A DNA stretch of 64,000 nt from Lachnoclostridium sp. An118. GTDB taxonomy: Bacteria; Bacillota; Clostridia; Lachnospirales; Lachnospiraceae. Shown one piece after another: positions 7,593-14,937 of the stretch. The notes under the pieces are model-generated. The model was not told the origin of the DNA and ran no database searches. It worked only from the letters and a program-made list of their open reading frames with translations. A program made the translations under genes and the position numbers. Within the stretch, counting starts at the first letter, position 1; the number at the start of each line of letters is the position of its first letter. The stretch lies in the NCBI RefSeq assembly GCF_002160985.1, contig NZ_NFLQ01000004.1, forward strand, positions 124,001 to 188,000, given 5' to 3'.

Positions 7593-8345
7593 ATGCGTAT
7601 TTTGGAATATGGCAATACAAATAATCCAACAATAATGCTTGTTCATGGTTTTGAAAGTCCATATCAAATATGGATTGATTATATAGAGCATTATAAAGAG
7701 AACTATCATATTCTTGTGCCAATTTTGCCGGGACATGATGTGCAGGAGAAGTCCGAGTTCAATTCCTTTGATGATACTGCAAAAGAGATAGAAAATTATT
7801 GTATATCAAAATCTATTAACCATATATACGCAATTTATGGAATGAGCATGGGTGGAGTTTTAACATCGTATTTATGGAAAAACAAAAGGCTTACCTTTGA
7901 AAAGGTTATTTTAGAAAGTTCACCACTTTTACCATTTGGAAAATATATGACTCAAATGCTTATAAAACAGTACTTGTCTATAACAAAAAAAGCAAGAGAA
8001 CGAAATCAAAAAGTGGTACGAAACGCAATAAATACAATGGTAACAGAAGATATGTTGGATGTGTTTTTAGAGCTGTTAGATAATATATCAGATGAAACCA
8101 TAAAAAAATATTTATATGCAGTTGGACAATTTAAACTTCCTTCAGATATTGATACGCCCAATACACAGATTATTTATTTTTATGGTGGAAAGATAAATGA
8201 ATTTGTTTTTAGAAACGTAGCTAAATATATCAAGAAAAATTATAAAAATTCCATAACTATTTGTTCAAAAGGAAAGGGACATTGTGAGGACGCATTACTG
8301 CACTCAAATGAGTGGATTGATCGACTGGATAAATATATTATCTAG
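7593..8345 (+). CDS. Alpha/beta hydrolase, AT-rich
   Basis: The 250-residue protein has the hydrolase landmarks IMLVHGFESP (oxyanion loop, residue 16), YGMSMGGVL (nucleophile Ser, about 88), IIYFYGGKINE (acid region, about 195) and GKGHCED (His, about 226). The Lys-rich C-terminal half and codon use are more AT-rich than any other gene in the element. It is unlike the preceding hydrolase outside the motifs, so it is not a duplicate. AAATTGGAATTT lies in its leader, and AGAGGGGGA serves as ribosome-binding site. Confidence 0.8.
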   Translation: MRILEYGNTNNPTIMLVHGFESPYQIWIDYIEHYKENYHILVPILPGHDVQEKSEFNSFDDTAKEIENYCISKSINHIYAIYGMSMGGVLTSYLWKNKRLTFEKVILESSPLLPFGKYMTQMLIKQYLSITKKARERNQKVVRNAINTMVTEDMLDVFLELLDNISDETIKKYLYAVGQFKLPSDIDTPNTQIIYFYGGKINEFVFRNVAKYIKKNYKNSITICSKGKGHCEDALLHSNEWIDRLDKYII

Positions 8346-8399
8346 TATTGCAAATCCTGAATTGCCAGGTTCACCAGGGGCGTGATAGATAAATATAAA

Positions 8400-8431
8400 A
8401 CTGGGGGACTTGATTTCTCGCATCCCCCAGT
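8400..8431 (-). terminator. Terminator of the toxin mRNA
   Basis: ACTGGGGGA (8400-8408) and TCCCCCAGT (8423-8431) form a perfect 9-bp stem. On the minus strand it is followed by TTTTATATTT, so it would end the transcript of the toxin gene at 8536-8619. The loop contains the -35 of the antisense promoter on the other strand. Confidence 0.65.
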
Positions 8432-8548
8432 GTATAATGAACTCAGAAAGGTAATCAGATGCAAGATCTGATGCCCTCAGTTAATTTTATAAGTAATACA
8501 GAGATAGCATCCTAAACTTTGGGCGGTAGAGGATGCTATTTCTTATTA
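8410..8548 (+). ncRNA. Candidate antisense antitoxin RNA with its promoter
   Basis: A plus-strand promoter TTGATT (8410-8415), 17-bp spacer, TATAAT (8433-8438) is followed about 65 bases later by the perfect 10-bp hairpin ATAGCATCCT / AGGATGCTAT (8504-8539) and a T-rich tail. The predicted RNA runs from about 8445 to 8548, about 100 nt, and contains a further ATCAGAT/ATCTGAT hairpin. It is complementary to the 3' untranslated region and last codon of the convergent toxin mRNA, as in TxpA/RatA and BsrG/SR4 pairs. No coding frame of note is present. Confidence 0.55.
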
Positions 8549-8619
8549 TGTCGATTATCTATGTAAGTCAAAGCCGCAAAAATAACTAACAGTAAAGTCA
8601 AGACTTCTGTGATAGTCAT
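8536..8619 (-). CDS. Type I toxin-like hydrophobic peptide (holin-like)
   Basis: A 27-residue peptide read from ATG 8619: an N-terminal MTITEVLTLLLVIFAALTYI membrane helix followed by the charged tail DNRHNKK. AAAGGAGGGTGATG precedes the start, a very strong ribosome-binding site typical of the Fst/TxpA and holin-like toxin families. Its promoter, terminator and an opposing antisense RNA are all recognisable around it. Such peptides disturb the membrane when their RNA antitoxin is lost, stabilising mobile elements. The peptide is shorter than TxpA but the helix-plus-basic-tail layout agrees. Confidence 0.65.
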   Translation of the reverse strand: MTITEVLTLLLVIFAALTYIDNRHNKK

Positions 8620-8693
8620 GGGCATCACCCTCCTTTGATACTAGAGGGCAAGATCGAAAAGCATCCGTCTTTCTGGTTCAGTTATACCGGAAT

Positions 8694-8722
8694 AGTATAG
8701 CATGGAGCTTTGTCACTGACAA
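8694..8722 (-). promoter_or_regulatory. Promoter of the toxin gene
   Basis: On the minus strand TTGTCA (8717-8722) and TATACT (8694-8699) are separated by exactly 17 bp. Transcription would begin near 8687 and leave a leader of about 65 nt before the toxin start codon. Confidence 0.6.
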
Positions 8723-8788
8723 TGAAAAAATGAAGGAAGGCAGCACGATCTGGTTAAGTTTGCCAGTAGTGCTGCCATTTATATTGCC

Positions 8789-9715
8789 TTACAGGTTCTG
8801 CCGGATGATCCGGGTGATCAGACCCACCGCCACATTGCGTTCCTCATCAATGTGTGTAACCACAAAGGATACCTCATCCTTTTTCCCCACAGTGCGGGGA
8901 TCATAGCAGGAATGGGCGATGGCGTTGACGCCAATCGAGAGTCGGACGAATACGGTTCCCTTATGGATATCTTCCACCACACCGGCATACTTGCCCTGGA
9001 CTTTGCATTTCTTCATGTTCTCTTTGCTGGTATTGCCTTCCACGCTTTTCACATCCGCATGGACGGTAATCTGCTCCGGAGACTCTGCTTTTACATTCAG
9101 GATCCGGACCAGGATGTGATCCCCTACCCGGAACCGCTCCCTGGCGTCTCCCAGCCAGTCAAAGGACAGGTCTCTTGCCAGGATAGAGGTCTCCACACCA
9201 AAGATCTCTGCCCGGACCACCTTTTCCGCCACAGCGATGACTCTGGCCTGCACGATGCGGTCCTCGCAGACCTTCGCATTTCCGGAGGCGTCTGTATCCA
9301 GATAGAGGATCTGGCGTTTCTTTAACATGGCTTCTTTGCGGCTGGCCACAATACTGTGTGTCTTCGTATCCAGCCCTTTTACCAGGAAATCAATCTCGCA
9401 GCCCAGCATATTATTGAGGATCTTATTCTGGCGCAGTGCCAGTTCCCCGTAGTCATGAGACTCATCCTGGACCAGGTTCAGCATCATTTCCGCAATCGGG
9501 ATGACAGCCCGGAAGTCTTTATAGTATACAATCGCAATCAGGTTCCCGGCTTCTGTTTTCTCAATGCCGCCCAGCTTCCCGGTAAGGATCTTCCGGGTGC
9601 GGTAGGCGTTCTGGATCTCATGCCAGATGAGATCTGCTTTGGACTGCGGCGTTTCCAGAGGCGCATCGGCGTCCAGGGTGAGGATCGTGTTTCCATGGTT
9701 CAGTTCGTTTGGCAT
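8789..9715 (-). CDS. S1-domain RNA-binding-like protein of conjugative elements
   Basis: The 308-residue protein starts at ATG 9715 (MPNELNHGN), six bases after AAAGGAGG; the frame is open a few codons further. The C-terminal third (VQGKYAGVVEDIHKGTVFVRLSIGVNAIAHSCYDP ... DEVSFVVTHIDEERNVAVGLI) is an S1/OB-fold repeat, and the middle section (DRIVQARVIAVAEKVVRAEIFGVETSI ... GDHILVRILNV) resembles a second, more diverged one. Proteins of this type are commonly encoded next to VirD4 in Clostridia elements; their role is unknown but nucleic-acid binding is likely. The VirD4 gene ends 21 bp upstream, so the two are probably co-transcribed. Confidence 0.65.
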   Translation of the reverse strand: MPNELNHGNTILTLDADAPLETPQSKADLIWHEIQNAYRTRKILTGKLGGIEKTEAGNLIAIVYYKDFRAVIPIAEMMLNLVQDESHDYGELALRQNKILNNMLGCEIDFLVKGLDTKTHSIVASRKEAMLKKRQILYLDTDASGNAKVCEDRIVQARVIAVAEKVVRAEIFGVETSILARDLSFDWLGDARERFRVGDHILVRILNVKAESPEQITVHADVKSVEGNTSKENMKKCKVQGKYAGVVEDIHKGTVFVRLSIGVNAIAHSCYDPRTVGKKDEVSFVVTHIDEERNVAVGLITRIIRQNL

Positions 9716-9735
9716 AAACTGCCTCCTTTCATAAA

Positions 9736-11733
9736 TCAAGACATAATGGAATCTTTATCCAGGGGAACAAGGTCCTCTGGAAAATCCGGGAAATCGTCGG
9801 GCCGGGCAATCGGTTCCTCCGGCTGTCCGGAAGAAAACGGGGGCCTGTCTGATTCCCGGTAGGGCGCTGCCTCCTGGGTGGGGAAGGCAGGCCATCTGCT
9901 TCGCCCTTTATGGGGCTTTTTCTTTAAATTTTCCGCAAGGGTCGGCGTATAGTCGTATTCTCCCTGCTCAGCTTTCGCCCGCCATGCAGGAATGTGATCC
10001 GCAGCTTTACGGGAAACCAGCTTTTTTGCATCCGGATGGAGGGTATAATCGTATTTCTCCACCTCCAGTATCTTCTGTCCCCGCAAGATGATGAGCGCTT
10101 TATTCAAGGGGAGGCGCTGGATCTCATCTGGTGTCAGGAGCTTACGCTTCCCGATGGAGCGGGTCTGCCGGTACTCCGGCGTATAATCTGATACACGCCA
10201 GGAATTGAGCTGTTTGGCTTCGCTGCTGACGCCCACGGTCACATCCCCGGACCGGTTGGAAATAAAAGTGGCGGTTACTTCGTCGGTACAGCCTAAAAAT
10301 AACTGGCTGTCACAATTCCCGATAATTTCCTGCCACTGGTTTAAGGGATACCGGTTCTGCATCTGGGGCAGGTTCTGGAAGATACAGGAAATGCTCAGGT
10401 TCCGGCTGCGGATCACGGAGATCTTCTTATTCAGCTCCAGGATGGCGCCGGTGTTCGCCAGCTCATCCGCCAGGATATGGACCGGGACCGGCAGTTTCCC
10501 GTCTACGCCTTCTTTATCCGCAAACCGGACCAGCTTAATGAAAACAAAGGTCATAAACAGGGAGGAGAGGAAATCAAAGGTGCTGTCCTGGTCTGAGGTG
10601 ATACAGAAGTAGGCGCACTTTTCTTTACCCGGCAGCGTCAGGTCAATCTCATCATAGGAGGTGATCTGGCGGATCAGCTTGTTCTGGAATACCTGCAGCC
10701 TTGCACCTAACCCGATAATGACGCCGGAGCGCACTGTGTCGCTGGCCTGTTTATAAATACAGTAGGGAACTTTTGCCGGATGGGAAACCGGAAGCAGGTC
10801 AAAGAGGCTGTTCAGCTCCTTTTCGGAACTCATGGTCAGCAGCTTATACACCTGCCCGATATTCTTGGCTTCTAGCGGAAAGCCCTGATCCACATATAGG
10901 ACCAGAGCTTTTAGCAGGTTCATCTCCGCATTATCCCAGAAATGGTCCCCTTTGGCGGAGCCGGTATTCTGGATGATGACATCGGCAAATACCTGTGCCA
11001 TGGTCTCGGAACCATTGATCTCCATGAGGCAGTTCCAACTGTCGGAGTTTTCCGGATTGACCAAGTTGAAGCATTTGACAGTATAGCCTTCCTTCTCCAG
11101 ATACACGGACATGCTTTCATACAGTTCGGATTTCGGATCAGTGATGATCAGGCTTTCTCCCGGTCCGTTTATCCCACGGGCGACGCTTTGGAAGATGGCA
11201 TTTCGGACATAGGCACGGCTCTTCATGGAGCCGCTGGAGCCGTAGACAGCCACATTCCGGTTCATATAGGTGTGGTAGGGCAGGCAGACGGCTTTGCCGT
11301 TTAGCTTGCCTAAAATCGTGCCTTTACTTTTCTTTACGTCAGAAGTCAGCTCCAGGACTTTGTGCATTTCCTCCGGCGTCATAAAGCCGGAAGTGCCATA
11401 GGTTCCTTTGGTGGAGTAGTTTAAGTTCCTGTCCCGGTCCGCAATCTCCCCATTCCGGTCATAGCCCATCCGCATGAGAAGAAAGACCAGAAGTGCAAAG
11501 ATGATCACGCAGATCCCGATCCCGTACAGGTTATACGGGAAAGCAGTAATTGCCTGGAAACAGGCTGCCGGATGGGGAGAGGGCATCTGCGGGGAACTGC
11601 CGTTGCCCGGGCTGTTCCCGGCGGCGGTCCAGATGTTATAGTTTCGGATAAACTGTGTAATGTAGCCGCCTGCATATAAGGTGCAGAGGCTAATGGGAAG
11701 CAGATAAATGAGCTTCCACCATTTACGGTTCAT
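9736..11733 (-). CDS. VirD4/TraG-type coupling protein (CD1115 family)
   Basis: A 665-residue ATPase that links the relaxosome to the secretion channel. It has two N-terminal membrane segments (residues 7-25 and about 72-92). The Walker A motif is the unusual GSSGSMKSRAY form (near 165), characteristic of Gram-positive VirD4 proteins. The nucleotide-binding core includes LIITDPKSELY (about 200), HILADELANTG (Walker B region, about 420) and QNLPQMQNRY (about 460). The final 80 residues are Pro-rich and probably disordered. It overlaps the upstream gene by 11 bp, indicating translational coupling. Confidence 0.9.
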   Translation of the reverse strand: MNRKWWKLIYLLPISLCTLYAGGYITQFIRNYNIWTAAGNSPGNGSSPQMPSPHPAACFQAITAFPYNLYGIGICVIIFALLVFLLMRMGYDRNGEIADRDRNLNYSTKGTYGTSGFMTPEEMHKVLELTSDVKKSKGTILGKLNGKAVCLPYHTYMNRNVAVYGSSGSMKSRAYVRNAIFQSVARGINGPGESLIITDPKSELYESMSVYLEKEGYTVKCFNLVNPENSDSWNCLMEINGSETMAQVFADVIIQNTGSAKGDHFWDNAEMNLLKALVLYVDQGFPLEAKNIGQVYKLLTMSSEKELNSLFDLLPVSHPAKVPYCIYKQASDTVRSGVIIGLGARLQVFQNKLIRQITSYDEIDLTLPGKEKCAYFCITSDQDSTFDFLSSLFMTFVFIKLVRFADKEGVDGKLPVPVHILADELANTGAILELNKKISVIRSRNLSISCIFQNLPQMQNRYPLNQWQEIIGNCDSQLFLGCTDEVTATFISNRSGDVTVGVSSEAKQLNSWRVSDYTPEYRQTRSIGKRKLLTPDEIQRLPLNKALIILRGQKILEVEKYDYTLHPDAKKLVSRKAADHIPAWRAKAEQGEYDYTPTLAENLKKKPHKGRSRWPAFPTQEAAPYRESDRPPFSSGQPEEPIARPDDFPDFPEDLVPLDKDSIMS

Positions 11734-12838
11734 GCAAAACCCCCTTCCTGAATTTTACAAGGTCAATACTAGAGAAACGAATGTCGGAGGTCAGATAGCG
11801 CTTCAGGCACGGGATCTGGAAATCAAAACAAATCAGAACCCCTTTCTTTCCATAGACATTCAGTCCGGTATTGAACCGGTTGATCTGTTGCATGTCAAAA
11901 CTATATGCGAGAACCGCAGGGTTCCCGGAAGCGTCCACCCCATCATGCTCAATAGGCAGATCCGGCTGCCGGGGGCCTAAATCGGATAGTAATAGCTGAT
12001 CTAGCTGCTTCATGAGCCGTGGACGGACCAGCAGCTTTAAAAGAGTCTCTCCTTCCGGAGTATTTGGCAGGTAATGGAAATGCTCAAAGGAGGTATCTAT
12101 CATAAACAGGCTCCTTCTATACCCGCCGGTGCTGGTCAGGAGCTGATAGGCGGTATCCATATCTTTTCCTGTAAGGATAGCCCGTATTTTCGGATGCCCT
12201 GTATAGGGAAAATCCTGTAAGTAATGCTGCAGGAAAGCATTCAGCCGCACCTCTGTTTTATATTCCCACTTGAGCACATGGTCACCAGTGTTGTATAGCG
12301 CATAAGTACAGTGGGGAGCAAGCAGGACACCCATACTCCGGGAGTTTTTTATTTTGGTGGTTTCTAAGCCTAGCTGTTTTACTTCCCGTGAAGAATAGAA
12401 AAGAGGCAGGCTTCGCAGGTTGATGGAACCGGTTTTGCGTCCAGCATTAAAAATGTCTGGCTTCTGGTCCGGTAAGAATGGGATGCCGGCGTGCAAAAGC
12501 GTCAGGTAGGTTTCGGCCTTCTGGTGAAGCCGTATGCGCCGGGATACTTCACTGCGTATCTGGTTGGTCTCGGTGTTGCCCGTCAAAAAGAGCTGGAAAC
12601 GAGACGGGTTCTGGGAAAGGAGCAGTTGTTTCGCCCTTCCGGTAAGACGATAACCTCTTAAATGGTCCCGGTAATGGGTACGGATCAGCTTTTCTGCCTT
12701 TAGCTCTGTGATCAGTTTTTCTCCGTAAGAGCGGCTTTCAATAAGCCGATTTAACTGCTCTGATGGGAACTCTCCGCAAAGTGCTGTCATCTCCAGCAGC
12801 AGATATTTTAATGAGCCGGGTTGATACAAAATCAGCAT
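11723..12838 (-). CDS. Winged-helix element protein, replication-relaxation-like
   Basis: A 371-residue protein. Residues 1-75 resemble a winged helix (LLLEMTALCGEFPSEQLNRLI ... LITELKAEKLIRTHYRDHLRGYRLTGRAKQLLL), as in the replication-relaxation and mobilisation-accessory families. The remainder is mixed alpha/beta without a motif I recognise. Its location directly before virD4, with an 11-bp overlap, points to a role in element processing or mobilisation. The functional label is tentative. Confidence 0.5.
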   Translation of the reverse strand: MLILYQPGSLKYLLLEMTALCGEFPSEQLNRLIESRSYGEKLITELKAEKLIRTHYRDHLRGYRLTGRAKQLLLSQNPSRFQLFLTGNTETNQIRSEVSRRIRLHQKAETYLTLLHAGIPFLPDQKPDIFNAGRKTGSINLRSLPLFYSSREVKQLGLETTKIKNSRSMGVLLAPHCTYALYNTGDHVLKWEYKTEVRLNAFLQHYLQDFPYTGHPKIRAILTGKDMDTAYQLLTSTGGYRRSLFMIDTSFEHFHYLPNTPEGETLLKLLVRPRLMKQLDQLLLSDLGPRQPDLPIEHDGVDASGNPAVLAYSFDMQQINRFNTGLNVYGKKGVLICFDFQIPCLKRYLTSDIRFSSIDLVKFRKGVLHEP

Positions 12839-12969
12839 ACCTCCTCATCTGTGTTTACCTATGCAAGTCTGAACTTGGGTAAAAACAGGCAGTTTTGTGC
12901 CTCTCAAACAGCAGGCTGATTCGGCCTTTTGCGTCTGTTTTACCCATGTCGGAAAAAAATTCTCTGAAA

Positions 12970-13605
12970 TCATGGAATTTCCGATATGCTTTTAATCTTG
13001 TTTTTCCGTTCCTGCAGCCATTTGGGGAATGTGGATTTTCCCATGACATAGATGACAGTTGCATCCCTGTCAGCAATCTCCGTGGTATGGTAGGAGTCAC
13101 AGTACAGTCCGGTATCATCCACCATAATATAGGTCGCAATCGTATCAAGAAGCTGTTTGAACTCCAGGTTATCGTAATCCCGTATCCTGTCAAAAGGGCC
13201 GTCCTGTTCATAGACCTGGCTGAAGCAGACCACGCATTCCCGGTACAGGGGAAGCGAATGGACCGCCAGGTAGTTCTGCAGCGCATAGTTCAGTGGCTCA
13301 TGGAGAAAGGCAGCGTTGACATGCTGCTTCCGTTTTGGGAGCAGACCCGGAAGGGTAATGGAGATAAGGTCTTCGTTCTGGCAGATCTCAATTCCCTGGG
13401 CATCTGCGGCTTCCTGTAAATAGTCGCTCCGCTTTTTGGGGGCTGCCAGGCAGACGAGGTTGCGCATCTGGCAGGCGATCCGCTCTGCCCGCAGCGCAGC
13501 GTTCATGCTTAGATCCCCGTAATTTTCCGGGTATACACGGATGTCAGTGGTTTTCAGGGCAAACACGGTGTTGCTCAGTTTCTGGATCTCACTTTCCAGC
13601 TTCAC
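12970..13605 (-). CDS. DUF6100-like element protein
   Basis: A 211-residue protein with an N-terminal coiled stretch (MKLESEIQKLSNTVFALKTTDIRV). Its body contains ICQNEDLISITLPGLLPKRK and VHSLPLYRECVVCFSQVYE, followed by a helical C-terminus with a basic end. I associate this pattern with the DUF6100 proteins that accompany VirD4 modules in Lachnospiraceae conjugative elements. No catalytic residues are evident. It lies between the DUF5697-like gene and the winged-helix protein, all on the minus strand with short gaps. Confidence 0.5.
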   Translation of the reverse strand: MKLESEIQKLSNTVFALKTTDIRVYPENYGDLSMNAALRAERIACQMRNLVCLAAPKKRSDYLQEAADAQGIEICQNEDLISITLPGLLPKRKQHVNAAFLHEPLNYALQNYLAVHSLPLYRECVVCFSQVYEQDGPFDRIRDYDNLEFKQLLDTIATYIMVDDTGLYCDSYHTTEIADRDATVIYVMGKSTFPKWLQERKNKIKSISEIP

Positions 13606-13644
13606 AAGCCGGTCATAGAGAATTTTCTGGTTCGATATGGTGTA

Positions 13645-14169
13645 TTACCTCCTTCCATAGTAGCTGACCACGCCATTTTCATCCACAGTGCAAAAAGCAA
13701 GAACCCCTTCGATAGAGAGCTTTGATGCCTGAGCGATATCTTCCAGCACCACGAGACGTAAGACTTCCTGGCGAGGGAGGGATTTTAATACATGATCTAC
13801 CAGGATTTCCTGCCCCAGAGGAACATAAAGTATTTCATATTCCTCACTTTCGGAAAAGAAATGGAGTTTGGCTGGGAACTCCCCGCTGGTATGGAATACA
13901 ATCGCCTTTTTAAAATCCAATAAAACCCAGAACGCAGCGATTGTCCCATAATCCGGGTTCTCTGCCGCTTCCGGACTGTCACATAAAAGGCCGGACTGCT
14001 TATAATGGTAGAGCCTTCCCTGCTTTGTCAGGCTGGTAATCAGGGAACGAATAGAATCCTGGTTGCCAAATATCTTCATAACCTGTTCATATTTCAACGC
14101 ATGGTAGGTAGTCAGGAAACGCAGGAGTTTTTCTCCTTCCCGGTGATAAATTTGATCTCTTGTTTTCAT
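13645..14169 (-). CDS. DUF5697-like element protein
   Basis: The protein has 174 residues from ATG 14169 (MKTRDQIYHREGEKLLRFL), with CGGAGGATATC before it. The first 70 residues look like a winged helix (YHALKYEQVMKIFGNQDSIRSLITSLTKQGRLYHYKQSGLL). The rest (AAFWVLLDFKKAIVFHTSGEFPAKLHFFSESEEYEILYVP) is a mixed alpha/beta domain with the pattern of DUF5697. Function is unknown. It is the first gene after an intrinsic terminator and a pair of repeats (14206-14312), so it probably heads the virD4 operon. Confidence 0.55.
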   Translation of the reverse strand: MKTRDQIYHREGEKLLRFLTTYHALKYEQVMKIFGNQDSIRSLITSLTKQGRLYHYKQSGLLCDSPEAAENPDYGTIAAFWVLLDFKKAIVFHTSGEFPAKLHFFSESEEYEILYVPLGQEILVDHVLKSLPRQEVLRLVVLEDIAQASKLSIEGVLAFCTVDENGVVSYYGRR

Positions 14170-14205
14170 GCCGGATATCCTCCGTTCTTCATGGTATGTG
14201 CGTAT

Positions 14206-14312
14206 GCTGTACGTAGAGCATATGCAGGACTTTCTACTTAGCCGTAAGTAAGCTGTACGTACAGAAGTCAGCGGTAGTTTATGGGTACAAAAAAAGCACC
14301 TCGGCGGGTGCT
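14206..14312 (-). promoter_or_regulatory. Repeat-containing control region and terminator before the virD4 operon
   Basis: GCTGTACGTA occurs at 14206-14215 and again at 14252-14261, 46 bp apart; the second copy is part of the perfect palindrome TGTACGTACA. To their right, AGCACC-CGCCGA-GGTGCT followed by seven T residues (14289-14312, minus strand) terminates the upstream genes. The arrangement of terminator, repeated operator-like sites and a new gene start suggests an independently controlled promoter, although I see no clear -35/-10 pair. Confidence 0.5.
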
Positions 14313-14412
14313 GTAAAAATAGAAAACTATAAGCAATATCCATTGTAGCATGGGGAGATTTCCCTCGCAATCGCAAAACAGTGACAGTTATCTGCCAGAT
14401 ATGTGCCAGCTT

Positions 14413-14937
14413 TTATTCAGGGAAAAACTTGTTCAGTGTGTCTATGGTTTCCCGTGCCGTATATCCCCAGAGAATACTGCTTAAAGCATCAATCGCCTGG
14501 TGGCGTTTCCGGTAATAGGTCCGGTACGAGATGTTCGGAATATGCTGCTCCAGTTTTTCCAGGATTTCATCTGTGTTCTTTAGCTGCTGTGGGGACAGAA
14601 AGGAGTAATAAAGAATCCAGTAATATTGCTCTCCGTATTTATGGTTATTCCGGAGAAGGTCAACGGAGGACTCCAGAAGTTTCAGCATCCGGTTGCTCCG
14701 CTCAATACTTTTCGCACGTTCCGCAATATCGCTTCCGGTCAGATCTGCGCCGGCCGCATAGATGGAATCCAGAAATTCATCAATGCTGGAACCATACTGT
14801 ACCTTGAACTGGTTTTCCATCTGGTGGACCACGACCTTCAGGCTGTATGTGGCATCCCGATATCGCCGCAGGAACTGGTAGGTGTCGTGAAAACGAGGGT
14901 TTTCCTCAAGAATATCCTGCTCTTTACGCTTCGCCAT
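14413..14937 (-). CDS. Helical DNA-binding-like element protein (phage ArpU / sigma-like)
   Basis: A 174-residue, almost entirely helical protein from ATG 14937 (MAKRKEQDILEEN), nine bases after AAGGAGGTG. The segment ILYYSFLSPQQLKNTDEILEKLEQHIPNISYRTYYRKRHQAIDALSSILWG (residues 118-168) looks like a sigma-region-4 or ArpU-type helix-turn-helix with the recognition helix SYRTYYRKRHQAID. It may act as an element transcription factor. It overlaps the end of the upstream 450-residue gene by 14 bp. Confidence 0.5.
   Translation of the reverse strand: MAKRKEQDILEENPRFHDTYQFLRRYRDATYSLKVVVHQMENQFKVQYGSSIDEFLDSIYAAGADLTGSDIAERAKSIERSNRMLKLLESSVDLLRNNHKYGEQYYWILYYSFLSPQQLKNTDEILEKLEQHIPNISYRTYYRKRHQAIDALSSILWGYTARETIDTLNKFFPE

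Noticed and set aside
5083-8345. Cargo genes as a classical integron array
   Set aside because: No integron integrase is present and the intergenic DNA lacks paired RYYYAAC / GTTRRRY attC boxes; only short related sequences are seen.
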